This document shows, one piece after another, positions 17,875-25,423 of a stretch of 64,000 nucleotides of DNA. The translations under genes and the position numbers were made by a program. Each line of letters begins with the position of its first letter. Within the stretch, counting starts at the first letter, position 1. Source of the stretch: Thiomonas arsenitoxydans (GTDB lineage: Bacteria > Pseudomonadota > Gammaproteobacteria > Burkholderiales > Burkholderiaceae_C); contig NC_014145.1 in NCBI RefSeq assembly GCF_000253115.1, positions 3,283,501-3,347,500 of the forward strand, read 5' to 3'. The notes below the pieces were generated by a model that saw only the letters and a program-made list of their open reading frames with translations, ran no database searches and was not told the DNA's origin.

Positions 17875-18894
17875 ATGGACGAACGCGCCCGACTGCTGCT
17901 CAAAACCCTGATCGAACACTACATCGCCGACGGTCAGCCGGTGGGTTCGCGCACGTTGTCGCGCGCTTCGGGGCTGGAGTTGTCCGCGGCCACCATCCGC
18001 AACGTCATGGCCGATCTCGAAGACATGGGCCTGATCGCTAGCCCGCACACCTCGGCCGGGCGCATTCCCACCCCGCGCGGCTACCGGGTGTTTGTCGACG
18101 CCATGCTCACCGCCCAGCCGCAGATGCCAACCGACCTGCTGCCGCAGACGCTGCAACAGCACATCGACACCGCCCCGCCGCAGCAGGTCATGATGCGGGC
18201 GGCGCAGCTCATGTCCAGCCTGTCGCAATTCGTCGGCGTGGTGCTGGCGCCGCAACGCAGCGCCGCGTTTCGCCACATCGAATTTCTGCGCTTGAGCGAG
18301 CATCGCATTCTGCTCATCATCGTCAGCCCCGAGGGCGATGTGCAAAACCGCATGCTGCACTGGCCGCACGCCCTCAGCCAGAACGAGCTCAATACCGCCA
18401 CCAACTACCTCAACGCCCATTTTTCGGGCCTGAGTTTCGAGCAGGTCACGCAAAAGCTCGGCAGCGAGGTGGAGCACCTGCGCAGCGAACTCGTCGCCCT
18501 CATGCAGGCCGGCGTGCAGGCCGGCAGTCAGGCGCTGCAGCAACCGCAAGATCAAGTCGTCATCTCCGGGCAACAACAATTGCTCGGCATCGGCGACTTT
18601 GGGGGCAATCTGGGTAAGCTGCGCCAGCTCTTCGATCTGTTCGAACAAAAAGCCCAGTTGCTCAAACTGATGGATGCCTCCGCCCGTGCCGATGGCGTGC
18701 GCATCTACATCGGCGGCGAAAGCGAGGCCGTGCCCTTCGAAGAACTCTCCGTCATCACCGCACCCTATGCGGCCGACGGTAAAGTGGTCGGCACCCTCGG
18801 CGTCATCGGCCCCACCCGCATGGCCTACGACCGCATGATCCAGATCGTGGACATCACCTCCAAGCTGGTGGGCAATGCGCTGAGCCAGCGGTAG
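17875..18894 (+). CDS. hrcA: heat-inducible transcription repressor HrcA
   Basis: HrcA represses groE/dnaK operons by binding CIRCE and is kept active by GroEL. The 339-residue protein opens with [27 protein letters not shown], an N-terminal winged helix, then [16 protein letters not shown] and [16 protein letters not shown]. The C-terminal part has [33 protein letters not shown] 17875 is used rather than TTG 17869. No CIRCE element was found in its upstream region, so autoregulation is not evident. Confidence 0.96.
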   Translation: MDERARLLLKTLIEHYIADGQPVGSRTLSRASGLELSAATIRNVMADLEDMGLIASPHTSAGRIPTPRGYRVFVDAMLTAQPQMPTDLLPQTLQQHIDTAPPQQVMMRAAQLMSSLSQFVGVVLAPQRSAAFRHIEFLRLSEHRILLIIVSPEGDVQNRMLHWPHALSQNELNTATNYLNAHFSGLSFEQVTQKLGSEVEHLRSELVALMQAGVQAGSQALQQPQDQVVISGQQQLLGIGDFGGNLGKLRQLFDLFEQKAQLLKLMDASARADGVRIYIGGESEAVPFEELSVITAPYAADGKVVGTLGVIGPTRMAYDRMIQIVDITSKLVGNALSQR

Positions 18895-18921
18895 GGCCTG
18901 TTAACGCGCCGTCGCGGCGGC

Positions 18922-19347
18922 TCACCGCACCAGCAGCACCGGCACCGTGGTGGACGCCACCACCTTGCTCGCCACAGACCCCATAACGAAGCCCTTGAGC
19001 GCCGAGTGGCCGTGCGTGCCCATGATGAGCAGGTCGGGCTGCAGACGCGTCACCTCGGCGGCGATCTGCTCGGCCGGGTCGCCCACCACAAAACGAGACT
19101 CAAACGCCAGCCCGGCCTGTTTCAGCACGCCTTCAGCGGGCGCCAGCGCCTGCGCGCTGACGTCGCAGTAATACTCGTCCAGCGTGGCCTTGCTGAGCTG
19201 CGCGCGCGCCAGCGGCGTGCCGATGGGCAGCGCCACCGTGAGCAGAGTGATGCGCGGCGGCTCCTTGTACTGTCGGACCTGCTGCACCAGAACCTGCGCA
19301 GCCCGCGCGGTGTAAGTCGATCCGTCGACCGGTAGAACAATGTGCAT
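18922..19347 (-). CDS. universal stress protein, UspA family
   Basis: The 141-residue protein is one Usp domain: MHIVLPVDGSTYTARA at the start, and the ATP-binding-type motif MGTHGHSALKGFVMGSVASKVVASTTVPVLLV at the end. The G-2x-G-9x-G-S/T pattern suggests that it binds ATP. It lies convergent to hrcA, so it is a separate unit. Members of this family are induced under stress and starvation; the particular role is unknown. Confidence 0.92.
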   Translation of the reverse strand: MHIVLPVDGSTYTARAAQVLVQQVRQYKEPPRITLLTVALPIGTPLARAQLSKATLDEYYCDVSAQALAPAEGVLKQAGLAFESRFVVGDPAEQIAAEVTRLQPDLLIMGTHGHSALKGFVMGSVASKVVASTTVPVLLVR

Positions 19348-19425
19348 TGAACAACCCTCCCTGTGCGGGCATTATGCCTGCCGCAACTTGACAGCTCTTC
19401 GGCCTTTTTGCGATCCATACAGTCG

Positions 19426-19450
19426 AAAAAAAGCCGCCCGAAGGCGGCTT
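19426..19450 (-). terminator. intrinsic terminator of the first porin gene
   Basis: On the minus strand AAGCCGCC, a TTCG loop and GGCGGCTT are followed by a run of seven T. The same hairpin core ends the second porin gene. Confidence 0.88.
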
Positions 19451-19480
19451 TCAAAGAAGTTGCTAAACAGCTTGCGCTGA

Positions 19481-20647
19481 TCAGAACTTGTGACGGATGC
19501 CCAGGGCGAAGCCGCTGGACGATTGGCCACCCATCAATCCAGAACCAGCAATCGTTGCATCGCCGACGTACTGGTCGACATTGCTCTGGTTGGTGATGTG
19601 CGCGTAGGAGGTGTACAGGTTGGTGCGCTTGGACAAAGCGTAGGTGTAACCAATGGCCACCTGTTTGACCGTCGAGTTGTTCAGGTTGCTGTCTTTACGC
19701 TGGCCGTAGCTGGCCAGAACGGCACCTGCGCCAACCGGCACCGTCAGACCCAGACTCCAGATCTTCAGGTTGGGGTTTTGTCCGCCCAAGGTCATCGCCG
19801 CACCATCACCAAATTTCTCTTGGGCGTAATAAGCACCGAGCTTAGCCACACCGAAGTCATAGGCACCATAGATGTTCCACAGCTTGCTCTTGAAATAGCC
19901 GTCGGTGGGGATGATGCTGTTGCCGGTTGAATTCAACATCAATGCCTGGGTGGCAACTGCGGTGGTCCCTGCGGTGAAATTATGCTGCAGGTACGTCACG
20001 CCACCAGAGATCGGGCCGTTGGCATAGGTCAATGCCAAGTTATAAGCGCGACCATTGGAGTTGTTGCCCGGCTGGCCACCAAAACCATAAGCTACGGTAC
20101 CCTGGAAACCTGCAAAGGTCGGGGTCATGTAGGCCATGGTTTGCGACACACGGACGTAGTCAAGCGAGCCCGGATCCAGGTTGGTGATGGAGCCCGTCAG
20201 GCCGGCACCGAAGGGATCGTAGGTTGCTGCCGCATTGAAGAACGGGCTGTACATACGGCCCAGTGCCACGGTACCGAAGCCACCGGTCAGGCCAACCATG
20301 CTGGTGCGGCCCATGAAGGTCGAGCCGCTGGTGCAATAACTGCCACCTGCCTGATTTTGAGCGCCTTGGCCAGCGCCAGTGTAGGCAGAAGTATTGTTGC
20401 CGTTAGCGCAAAAGCCGGTTTCGAGCTGGAACATAGCAGCCAAACCGCCGCCCAGATCTTCCGTGCCCTTCAGGCCAATACGCGAGCCGGACTGAATGCC
20501 GGAGCCCAGACGGTTCACGGTGGTGTTGTCGTAAGAAAGATGCTGCACGCCAAGGTCGACGATGCCATAAAGCTGGACATTGTCAGCAGCCATGGCCGCA
20601 CCGCTGAATGCGCCGAACAATGCCAGCGAGAGGAGGGTTTTTTTCAT
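19481..20647 (-). CDS. Gram-negative general porin (OmpC-like, Porin_4 family)
   Basis: The 388-residue outer membrane porin starts with a signal peptide (MKKTLLSLALFGAFSGAAMA, cut before ADNVQLYG). It continues with the classic betaproteobacterial start VQLYGIVDLGVQHLSY and the SRIGLKGTEDLGGGL motif, and ends in a C-terminal phenylalanine (GIRHKF) as needed for BAM insertion. The start at 20647 is set by GGAGA on the minus strand. It is the downstream half of a tandem duplication with the next gene, sharing most of the N-terminal region and the same terminator hairpin. Confidence 0.93.
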   Translation of the reverse strand: MKKTLLSLALFGAFSGAAMAADNVQLYGIVDLGVQHLSYDNTTVNRLGSGIQSGSRIGLKGTEDLGGGLAAMFQLETGFCANGNNTSAYTGAGQGAQNQAGGSYCTSGSTFMGRTSMVGLTGGFGTVALGRMYSPFFNAAATYDPFGAGLTGSITNLDPGSLDYVRVSQTMAYMTPTFAGFQGTVAYGFGGQPGNNSNGRAYNLALTYANGPISGGVTYLQHNFTAGTTAVATQALMLNSTGNSIIPTDGYFKSKLWNIYGAYDFGVAKLGAYYAQEKFGDGAAMTLGGQNPNLKIWSLGLTVPVGAGAVLASYGQRKDSNLNNSTVKQVAIGYTYALSKRTNLYTSYAHITNQSNVDQYVGDATIAGSGLMGGQSSSGFALGIRHKF

Positions 20648-20871
20648 GAGTACATCTCCAGAGATTTGTTGAACAACCTGCCCGGGAGCCGGGCCTGCCT
20701 GACACAAAAACCTTGTGCTTAAGCCGACTCCTGTTGAGGAGCTGACGCTATTTCAGCAAAGATCGCCGTGCAGTGCAAAGTTGTGGGCTTATAACGGCGC
20801 GAATGGCTTGGTTCTGTTGGTCCTGCGCAACAACTTGGTCACATCAAGGTAAACCCGGAGGCCATTTGGCC

Positions 20872-20897
20872 AAAAAAAGCCGCCCGAAGGCGGCCTT
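20872..20897 (-). terminator. intrinsic terminator of the second porin gene
   Basis: On the minus strand the stem GCCGCC/GGCGGC with loop TTCG is followed by seven T residues. It is nearly identical to the terminator at 19426-19450 and was probably duplicated with the gene. Confidence 0.87.
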
Positions 20898-20917
20898 GAT
20901 GCCTGCTGAAACTCGGT

Positions 20918-22099
20918 TCAGAACGAGTGACGAATGCCGATGCCAAAACCGCTGGAGCTCTGGCCACCAAGCGTGCCGGCAGCATTGATGCCGTTATCGC
21001 CTACGTACTGATCCACATTGGCGCCGTTTGTGATGTGAGCATAAGAGGTATAGACATTGGTCCGCTTGGACAGCGGATAGGTGTAGCCGATGGCGTACAT
21101 CTTCACTTTGGTGTCGCCAGTGCTGTTGTTGTCCTTACGCTGAGCGTAGGAAGCCAACACGCTGCCAGGCCCCACAGGCACCTTGGCGCCAAGCATCCAC
21201 ACACGCAGGTCGGGAGCTTGGTTGGCGCCGGCATAGGTCAGGCCGTCGCCGTATTTCTGCTGGGAATACATGGCACTGAGCTTCGCCACACCGAGGTCGT
21301 AGCTGCCGTAGATTTCGGAGATTTTGTTGGTGAAGTAGCCATCTGCGGGCACAGTTGCCGCGGGGCCAATTTCCTTGGCCAGGCTGGTGTAGGGATTGAA
21401 CGAGCCTGCAGCCGTGGCGGTGTAGTTGTGACGAAGGTAGTCGGCACCGACCATCAATGGGCCGTTTTTGTAGTTCAGGTTCAGCTCATAGGCTTGACCA
21501 TTCGAGGTGCTGCTGGGCTGAGCGCCGAATGCATAAGCCAAACCAGCCGTGAAGCCGGCAAAGTTCGGGGTGATGTAGGCCATCCCTTGAGAGACGCGGG
21601 TGTAGTTGTTCGAGGCCGGATCGATGTTCTTGATCGTGCCGGTCATGCCGGTGCCGAATGGGTCGATCTGCGTAGCTGCAATGTAGTTGAACGAGTAGAA
21701 ACGACCCATCTGGAAGGTTCCAAAGCCGCCCTTGAGGCCAATGATGCTCAAGCGGCCCATGAAGTTTCCGCCAGAACAATAGCTGCCGCCAGCCTGATAT
21801 TGCGCGCCTTGGCTGGTGCCTTTGTAAACAGAGTTGCCGCCTGAATCATTGCCATTGGCGCAGAATCCAGTTTCAGCTGTGAAGAAGGCGCTGAGGCCAC
21901 CGCCCAGATCTTCCGTACCCTTGACGCCGATGCGAGAAGTGGACTGCCCACCAGAACCGAGACGGTTTACGCTGGTGTTGTCATAGCTCAGATGCTCGAC
22001 ACCAAGGTCGATGATTCCGTAAAGCTGCACTTTGTCAGCTGCCATGGCGGCACTGCTGAATGTTCCGAGTAGGGCTATCGCCAATAGGGTTTTTTTCAT
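20918..22099 (-). CDS. Gram-negative general porin, tandem paralogue
   Basis: This 393-residue trimeric beta-barrel porin is a paralogue of the previous gene: signal peptide MKKTLLAIALLGTFSSAAMA, VQLYGIIDLGVEHLSY, SRIGVKGTEDLGGGL and a terminal phenylalanine. The start is taken as the ATG at 22099, because GGAG lies six bases before it; the ATG at 22105 is too close to that site. An IS1182-like element begins only about 50 bases upstream, with its transposase gene pointing at this porin. The native promoter may therefore be displaced or replaced. Confidence 0.92.
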   Translation of the reverse strand: MKKTLLAIALLGTFSSAAMAADKVQLYGIIDLGVEHLSYDNTSVNRLGSGGQSTSRIGVKGTEDLGGGLSAFFTAETGFCANGNDSGGNSVYKGTSQGAQYQAGGSYCSGGNFMGRLSIIGLKGGFGTFQMGRFYSFNYIAATQIDPFGTGMTGTIKNIDPASNNYTRVSQGMAYITPNFAGFTAGLAYAFGAQPSSTSNGQAYELNLNYKNGPLMVGADYLRHNYTATAAGSFNPYTSLAKEIGPAATVPADGYFTNKISEIYGSYDLGVAKLSAMYSQQKYGDGLTYAGANQAPDLRVWMLGAKVPVGPGSVLASYAQRKDNNSTGDTKVKMYAIGYTYPLSKRTNVYTSYAHITNGANVDQYVGDNGINAAGTLGGQSSSGFGIGIRHSF

Positions 22100-22151
22100 T
22101 GCCATCTCCAGATTGCGGTTTGAAATTGATTGATTAGAAATGGGCGTCTAG

Positions 22152-22168
22152 GAGTCTGGGCGGCAGAA
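22152..22168 (+). repeat. left terminal inverted repeat of the IS
   Basis: GAGTCTGGGCGGCAGAA matches the right end in inverse orientation at 16 of 17 bases. The CTAG outside it is duplicated at the other end. Confidence 0.88.
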
Positions 22169-22308
22169 TTCCGTGAACCTGTGCCGGAGCGCCGATGCTG
22201 GGCGAGCGGACTGTTTTTCGGGCACGGTCGGCATGGCCGGTCGTCTCACGCCCCCGAGAGGGCAGCAGCGGGCGTGTTGTGCGGGGCGGCCTGTGCCCCC
22301 ATTTCTGT

Positions 22309-23628
22309 TCAGGCGGGAACCAACGAGGCCATCCGCCGGAGGTTCAGTGCTGCGCAGACGAGTTTCCACTCGGCGCGTACACGCTCAAGGCCGCGCAGGC
22401 TGAACTGGCGGAACCCCAGCACGCTCTTGATCCAGCCGTTGGGCGGCTCGGCGATCCACTTGCGCTTGCGATAGGCGGCGCGTCCCGCGGCGGTCTGCAT
22501 CTTCGCGGCCATGGCCGCGGTGTGCGGCAGCCGCGCGGCATCGATGGCCGCGTGCTGCTTGCCTTCGCGCCCCAAGGCCACAACCAGATCGATCGGCGCA
22601 TCGCGCAGGTTGTCCTCGCTGCGATAGCCCGCGTCGGCCAGACCCAGCGCGGGCAGCGCGCCCAGGTTCTCCTGGATCGCATCGATCATCGGCAGCAGCC
22701 AGTTGGCATCGGGTGCCGTGTTGTCCAGTTCCGCAGCCACGATGATGTGCGCAGCCTCGTCCACCGCCGTCTGCGCGTTGTAGCTGGGGTCGAAGCCGCC
22801 GCCGGCGCGCTTCATGATGCGGCTGTCCGGGTCGGTGAAGTTCTCCTGCGCCTTGTCTTCGGGCACGCCGAAGTCGCGCTTGAACCGCGCACCGCGCCGC
22901 GGCTTCCCATCCGGCCCCCGGGGACGGCGATCATCATCGTCACTGCGACCACGCTGCGCGTCGGCTTCACGCTGACGCTGTTCCAGCCGCTGGCGCGCCT
23001 GCCGGATCGCATCGAGTCGCGCCTCGCGCCGCTCGATCTCGGCCGGGATGTCGAGTTCGGGCTCCTGCGCCTCGGCCTCGTCGGTGGCCTTGGCGCGCGC
23101 CAGCAGCGCGTCGATCTGCTTTTTCAGTTCGACCTCGGTGTGCTGCATGCGCGCATAGCTCATGGCCTTGTGGCGGCTCGCGTTGGCCTTGACCTTGGTG
23201 CCGTCGATGGCCACCGTGCCCAGCTTGACCAGACCCATCTCGCGCGCCAGGCGCACGACCTGCACGAACAGGTCCGAGAATTCCTGGAGGTGCAGCGCAC
23301 GGAAATCCCGGATCGTGCGGTGCTTGGGGAAGTTCCCTGCTGCCAGCATCCGGAACGCCAGGTCCTCGTGCAGCCGGCGCTCGATCTTGCGCGAGCTGAA
23401 CACCCCGGTGGCGTAGCCGTACACCAGAACCTTGACCATCATCGCCGGATGGAAGGGCTGGTTGCGCGCTCCGCCACCCTCATAGCGCGCGTAGAACGCG
23501 CTCAGGTCCAGCGTGTCAATCGTGTCGTGGATGAAGTAAGCCAGGTGGCCCGGCGGCAGCCAGTCCTGCGGCGCCGCCGGCAGCAGCATCACCTGGTCCG
23601 GCTCATAGGGGCGGTAACTAGTGGGCAT
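22309..23628 (-). CDS. IS1182-family transposase (DDE type)
   Basis: The 439-residue transposase starts MPTSYRPYEPDQVMLLP, has LPPGHLAYFIHDTIDTLDLSAF and the DUF772-type region (FHPAMMVKVLVYGYATGVFSSRKIERRL), then KLGTVAIDGTKVKANASRHKAMSYARM with the first catalytic Asp. A charged linker (about residues 190-265) follows, then the second part AHIIVAAELDNTAPDANWLLPMI and ADAGYRSEDN. It ends with the ERVRAEWKLVCAALNLRRM signature. It is full length without stops. It runs toward the porin gene and could supply read-through transcription to it. Confidence 0.92.
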   Translation of the reverse strand: MPTSYRPYEPDQVMLLPAAPQDWLPPGHLAYFIHDTIDTLDLSAFYARYEGGGARNQPFHPAMMVKVLVYGYATGVFSSRKIERRLHEDLAFRMLAAGNFPKHRTIRDFRALHLQEFSDLFVQVVRLAREMGLVKLGTVAIDGTKVKANASRHKAMSYARMQHTEVELKKQIDALLARAKATDEAEAQEPELDIPAEIERREARLDAIRQARQRLEQRQREADAQRGRSDDDDRRPRGPDGKPRRGARFKRDFGVPEDKAQENFTDPDSRIMKRAGGGFDPSYNAQTAVDEAAHIIVAAELDNTAPDANWLLPMIDAIQENLGALPALGLADAGYRSEDNLRDAPIDLVVALGREGKQHAAIDAARLPHTAAMAAKMQTAAGRAAYRKRKWIAEPPNGWIKSVLGFRQFSLRGLERVRAEWKLVCAALNLRRMASLVPA

Positions 23629-23673
23629 GCCGTATTAACGCACGCCCACCGTCCTACGTCGACCTCAACAACC

Positions 23674-23690
23674 TTCTGCCGCCCACACTC
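23674..23690 (-). repeat. right terminal inverted repeat of the IS
   Basis: Its reverse complement is GAGTGTGGGCGGCAGAA, which differs from the left repeat at one position. CTAG follows at 23691-23694. Confidence 0.88.
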
Positions 23691-23830
23691 CTAGCGCGCC
23701 TCAATTCAAATTTACCGTGTGTGATCCGCGCGTCTGATGAATTAATACTGGCGCATGTATGTTTGAGGTATCGATTTGTATCTTCCGCACAACATACCTG
23801 ACGCTGACGATGGCCAATACCCTACGTGGA

Positions 23831-24277
23831 CTATCTGATTTCAACGCTGAACGTCATCGTCGCCGTCTTTTCCAGCATGGCGCTGGCCGAGCAGTATTTG
23901 GTATGCGAGAGTTCGACTGCCCGGCGCACCATGTCTTCGCGCAGATTCACCCCTGTCACGACAAAGTGCAGATGAATGCGGGTGAACACCTTGGGGTCGG
24001 TCGCGGCGCGCTCAGCCTCGAGCCGCACGGTGCAGCCACGCACATCCTGCCGCCCCTTCTTGAGGATGTAAACCACGTCGTAAGCGGTACAGCCGCCGGT
24101 GCCGGCGAGCACGACTTCCATCGGCCGCGGCGCGAGGTTGTGGCCGCCGGGCTCGCCAGGTGCGCTGGCCGGGGCGCCGTCCATGCGTAGCGTGTGGCCG
24201 GTTTCGGTGTGGGCGGTGAAGGCCATGCCGTCGTTGCCTTGCGCGTCTTTTCCTTCCCATTGCACGGTGCATTGCAT
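23831..24277 (-). CDS. OsmC/Ohr-family protein (YhfA-like)
   Basis: The 148-residue protein has the OsmC fold signatures: the PMEVVLAGTGGCTAYDVVYILKKGRQ helix with the first redox cysteine, and HTKYCSASAMLEKTATMTFSVEIR with the second. The early DGAPASAPGEPGGHNLAPRP loop is typical of the YhfA-like branch rather than Ohr or OsmC proper. OsmC proteins reduce organic peroxides; the YhfA branch has no firm substrate. It is divergent from the DUF1640 gene, with 74 bases between starts. Confidence 0.88.
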   Translation of the reverse strand: MQCTVQWEGKDAQGNDGMAFTAHTETGHTLRMDGAPASAPGEPGGHNLAPRPMEVVLAGTGGCTAYDVVYILKKGRQDVRGCTVRLEAERAATDPKVFTRIHLHFVVTGVNLREDMVRRAVELSHTKYCSASAMLEKTATMTFSVEIR

Positions 24278-24338
24278 CGCTCTTTCTCCTGTTTCCTATT
24301 GAGAGGTGTTGCAATTGTCGGCGGTTCTGCAGGGGGCC

Positions 24339-24351
24339 TACAATTGTTTGC
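24339..24351 (+). promoter_or_regulatory. -10 box placed for a leaderless DUF1640 mRNA
   Basis: TACAAT (24339-24344) is followed by seven bases and ATG 24352. There is no Shine-Dalgarno sequence between them. Confidence 0.5.
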
Positions 24352-24582
24352 ATGGCTACCGTGACCTTCGATACGCACAAATTCATTCGCAAATTGCGCG
24401 AATCGGGCATGCCCGACGCTCAGGCCGAAGCGGTGGCTGATGCTTTTCGCGAAGCGCAAGGTGAGGCGGATCTGGCCACCAAACCGGATTTACGCGAGCT
24501 CGAACTGCGGCTGACGATCAAAATTGGCGGCATGCTGGTGATCGCAGTCGGCGTGCTGGCTGCAGTGCTGAAATTGCCTTAA
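24352..24582 (+). CDS. DUF1640-family coiled-coil membrane protein
   Basis: The 76-residue protein opens with MATVTFDTHKFIRKLRESG and DAQAEAVADAFREAQGE, the start typical of DUF1640 (CCDC90/MCUR1-like) bacterial proteins. A short helical stretch LATKPDLRELELRL then leads into one C-terminal membrane helix (IGGMLVIAVGVLAAVLKL). Family members are usually slightly longer, with a fuller coiled coil, so this copy is compact. Bacterial members have no established function. It precedes the small RNA candidate by about 200 bases. Confidence 0.8.
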   Translation: MATVTFDTHKFIRKLRESGMPDAQAEAVADAFREAQGEADLATKPDLRELELRLTIKIGGMLVIAVGVLAAVLKLP

Positions 24583-24764
24583 ACCCGAATTTCGTTGACT
24601 CGCGTCAATTTCGATGTGGGTGACAAAGACGGGCAAAGGCAGATTCCCGCCATAATCCAGAAAAATTTAATTATTTTTCAATGACTTACGCATAAAATAA
24701 GTGAATGCTTATTTAACAATACCATGATGCACGGATGGGCTATGCAAGATACATAAGCATCCTC
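24583..24764. other. AT-rich gene-free stretch before the small RNA candidate
   Basis: This stretch is clearly lower in GC than its surroundings. It holds one perfect inverted repeat (AAATAAG at 24695-24701 with CTTATTT at 24708-24714). No reading frame or terminator follows the DUF1640 stop. It may carry regulator sites for the downstream transcript. Confidence 0.5.
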
Positions 24765-24770
24765 TAATAT
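24765..24770 (+). promoter_or_regulatory. putative -10 element of the small RNA
   Basis: TAATAT stands 5-10 bases before the predicted RNA start near 24777. The region 16-18 bases upstream has only a poor -35 match (TATGCA/TGCAAG), so an activator or another sigma factor is possible. Confidence 0.45.
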
Positions 24771-24776
24771 TGCATC

Positions 24777-24872
24777 ACGCGTTGAGTTTGACGCACCCCT
24801 TGTCTCCTCCACCTCCTCCTTTGGTGGATTCTTACCCGGGCCGATGTTCATCATCCGCCCGGGTAGTTTTTT
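24777..24872 (+). ncRNA. candidate small RNA with an anti-Shine-Dalgarno hairpin loop
   Basis: No reading frame occupies this stretch, yet it ends in a strong plus-strand terminator and is preceded by a -10-like TAATAT. Its middle holds a hairpin with stem TCCACC (24808-24813) and GGTGGA (24823-24828) and the nine-base loop TCCTCCTTT. A second unpaired TCTCCTCC lies just before it. Both are complementary to Shine-Dalgarno sequences. Small RNAs with CCUCCUCC hairpin loops (the 'cuckoo' class) are known in alphaproteobacteria, and this has the same design. The 5' end is an estimate. The neighbouring genes run DUF1640 (plus) and YqaA (minus). Confidence 0.6.
24833..24872 (+). terminator. strong intrinsic terminator of the small RNA
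   Basis: TACCCGGGC (24833-24841) pairs with GCCCGGGTA (24857-24865). Inside it GATG pairs with CATC, and GTTTTTT follows. The T-run is on the plus strand only, so it does not serve the minus-strand yqaA-like gene. Confidence 0.85.
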
Positions 24873-24882
24873 GGCCGGTTTT

Positions 24883-25362
24883 TCATAGCGCCCAAGCCAG
24901 ACCTGCGACGGCGATGTAGCGCAGGCTGCGGCCGAGCAGCATCCACGCGGCGCAGGCCCAGGCGTTGATGCGCAGCCAGCCGGCCACGACCACGAGGGCA
25001 TCCCCGATGCCAGGCACCCAGGCCAGCACGGTGATGGGCGCGCCCCAGTGGCGCACTTGCGGCGCCCAGCGCCAAGCGTCGGGGGTCTGCCAATGGCGCA
25101 CCCAGCGGCCGAGCGCGTAGGTCGTCATGCCGCCGAGGGTATTGGAGGCGGTGGCGACGAGCACAGCCAGCAGGGTGTGTTGCGGCTGGGCGGCAATCAC
25201 CACCAGCAGCACGGCTTCGGAACTGAAGGGGATGAGGGTGGCCGCCGCAAAGCTGAGCGCCGCCAACACGTAAAGCCCTCCTGGCCCGGAGGCGGACTGC
25301 AGCAATTCATGCCACATACCGAGGGCGGCGCCAGCCCAATCGGGCGGCATCAGCACGGCCAT
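24883..25362 (-). CDS. yqaA: YqaA-family inner membrane protein (DedA/SNARE-associated-like)
   Basis: This 159-residue membrane protein has the features of YqaA: AALSFAAATLIPFSSEAVLLVVI, ASNTLGGMTTYALGRWV, and WVPGIGDALVVVAGWLRI, which corresponds to the G-x-P-x-[VIL]-GD region of DedA-like proteins. About four hydrophobic segments are visible. DedA relatives move polyprenyl lipids or maintain proton-motive force, but YqaA itself has no proven function. It is divergent from ilvA. Confidence 0.82.
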   Translation of the reverse strand: MAVLMPPDWAGAALGMWHELLQSASGPGGLYVLAALSFAAATLIPFSSEAVLLVVIAAQPQHTLLAVLVATASNTLGGMTTYALGRWVRHWQTPDAWRWAPQVRHWGAPITVLAWVPGIGDALVVVAGWLRINAWACAAWMLLGRSLRYIAVAGLAWAL

Positions 25363-25423
25363 GTCTGCAAGGTGCGATCAGCGGGGTTCATAGAATCGGT
25401 TCTTTTGCTATGGGAAGATCCAA

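Larger units (their letters stand above)
22152..23690 (-). mobile_element. complete IS1182-family-like insertion sequence, 1539 bp
   Basis: The element is bounded by 17-bp inverted repeats (GAGTCTGGGCGGCAGAA at 22152-22168 and the complement of GAGTGTGGGCGGCAGAA at 23674-23690, one mismatch). The four-base sequence CTAG stands directly outside each end (22148-22151 and 23691-23694), read as the target duplication. It carries a single intact transposase gene. The ends and open frame look undamaged, so it may be active or recent. Confidence 0.88.
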
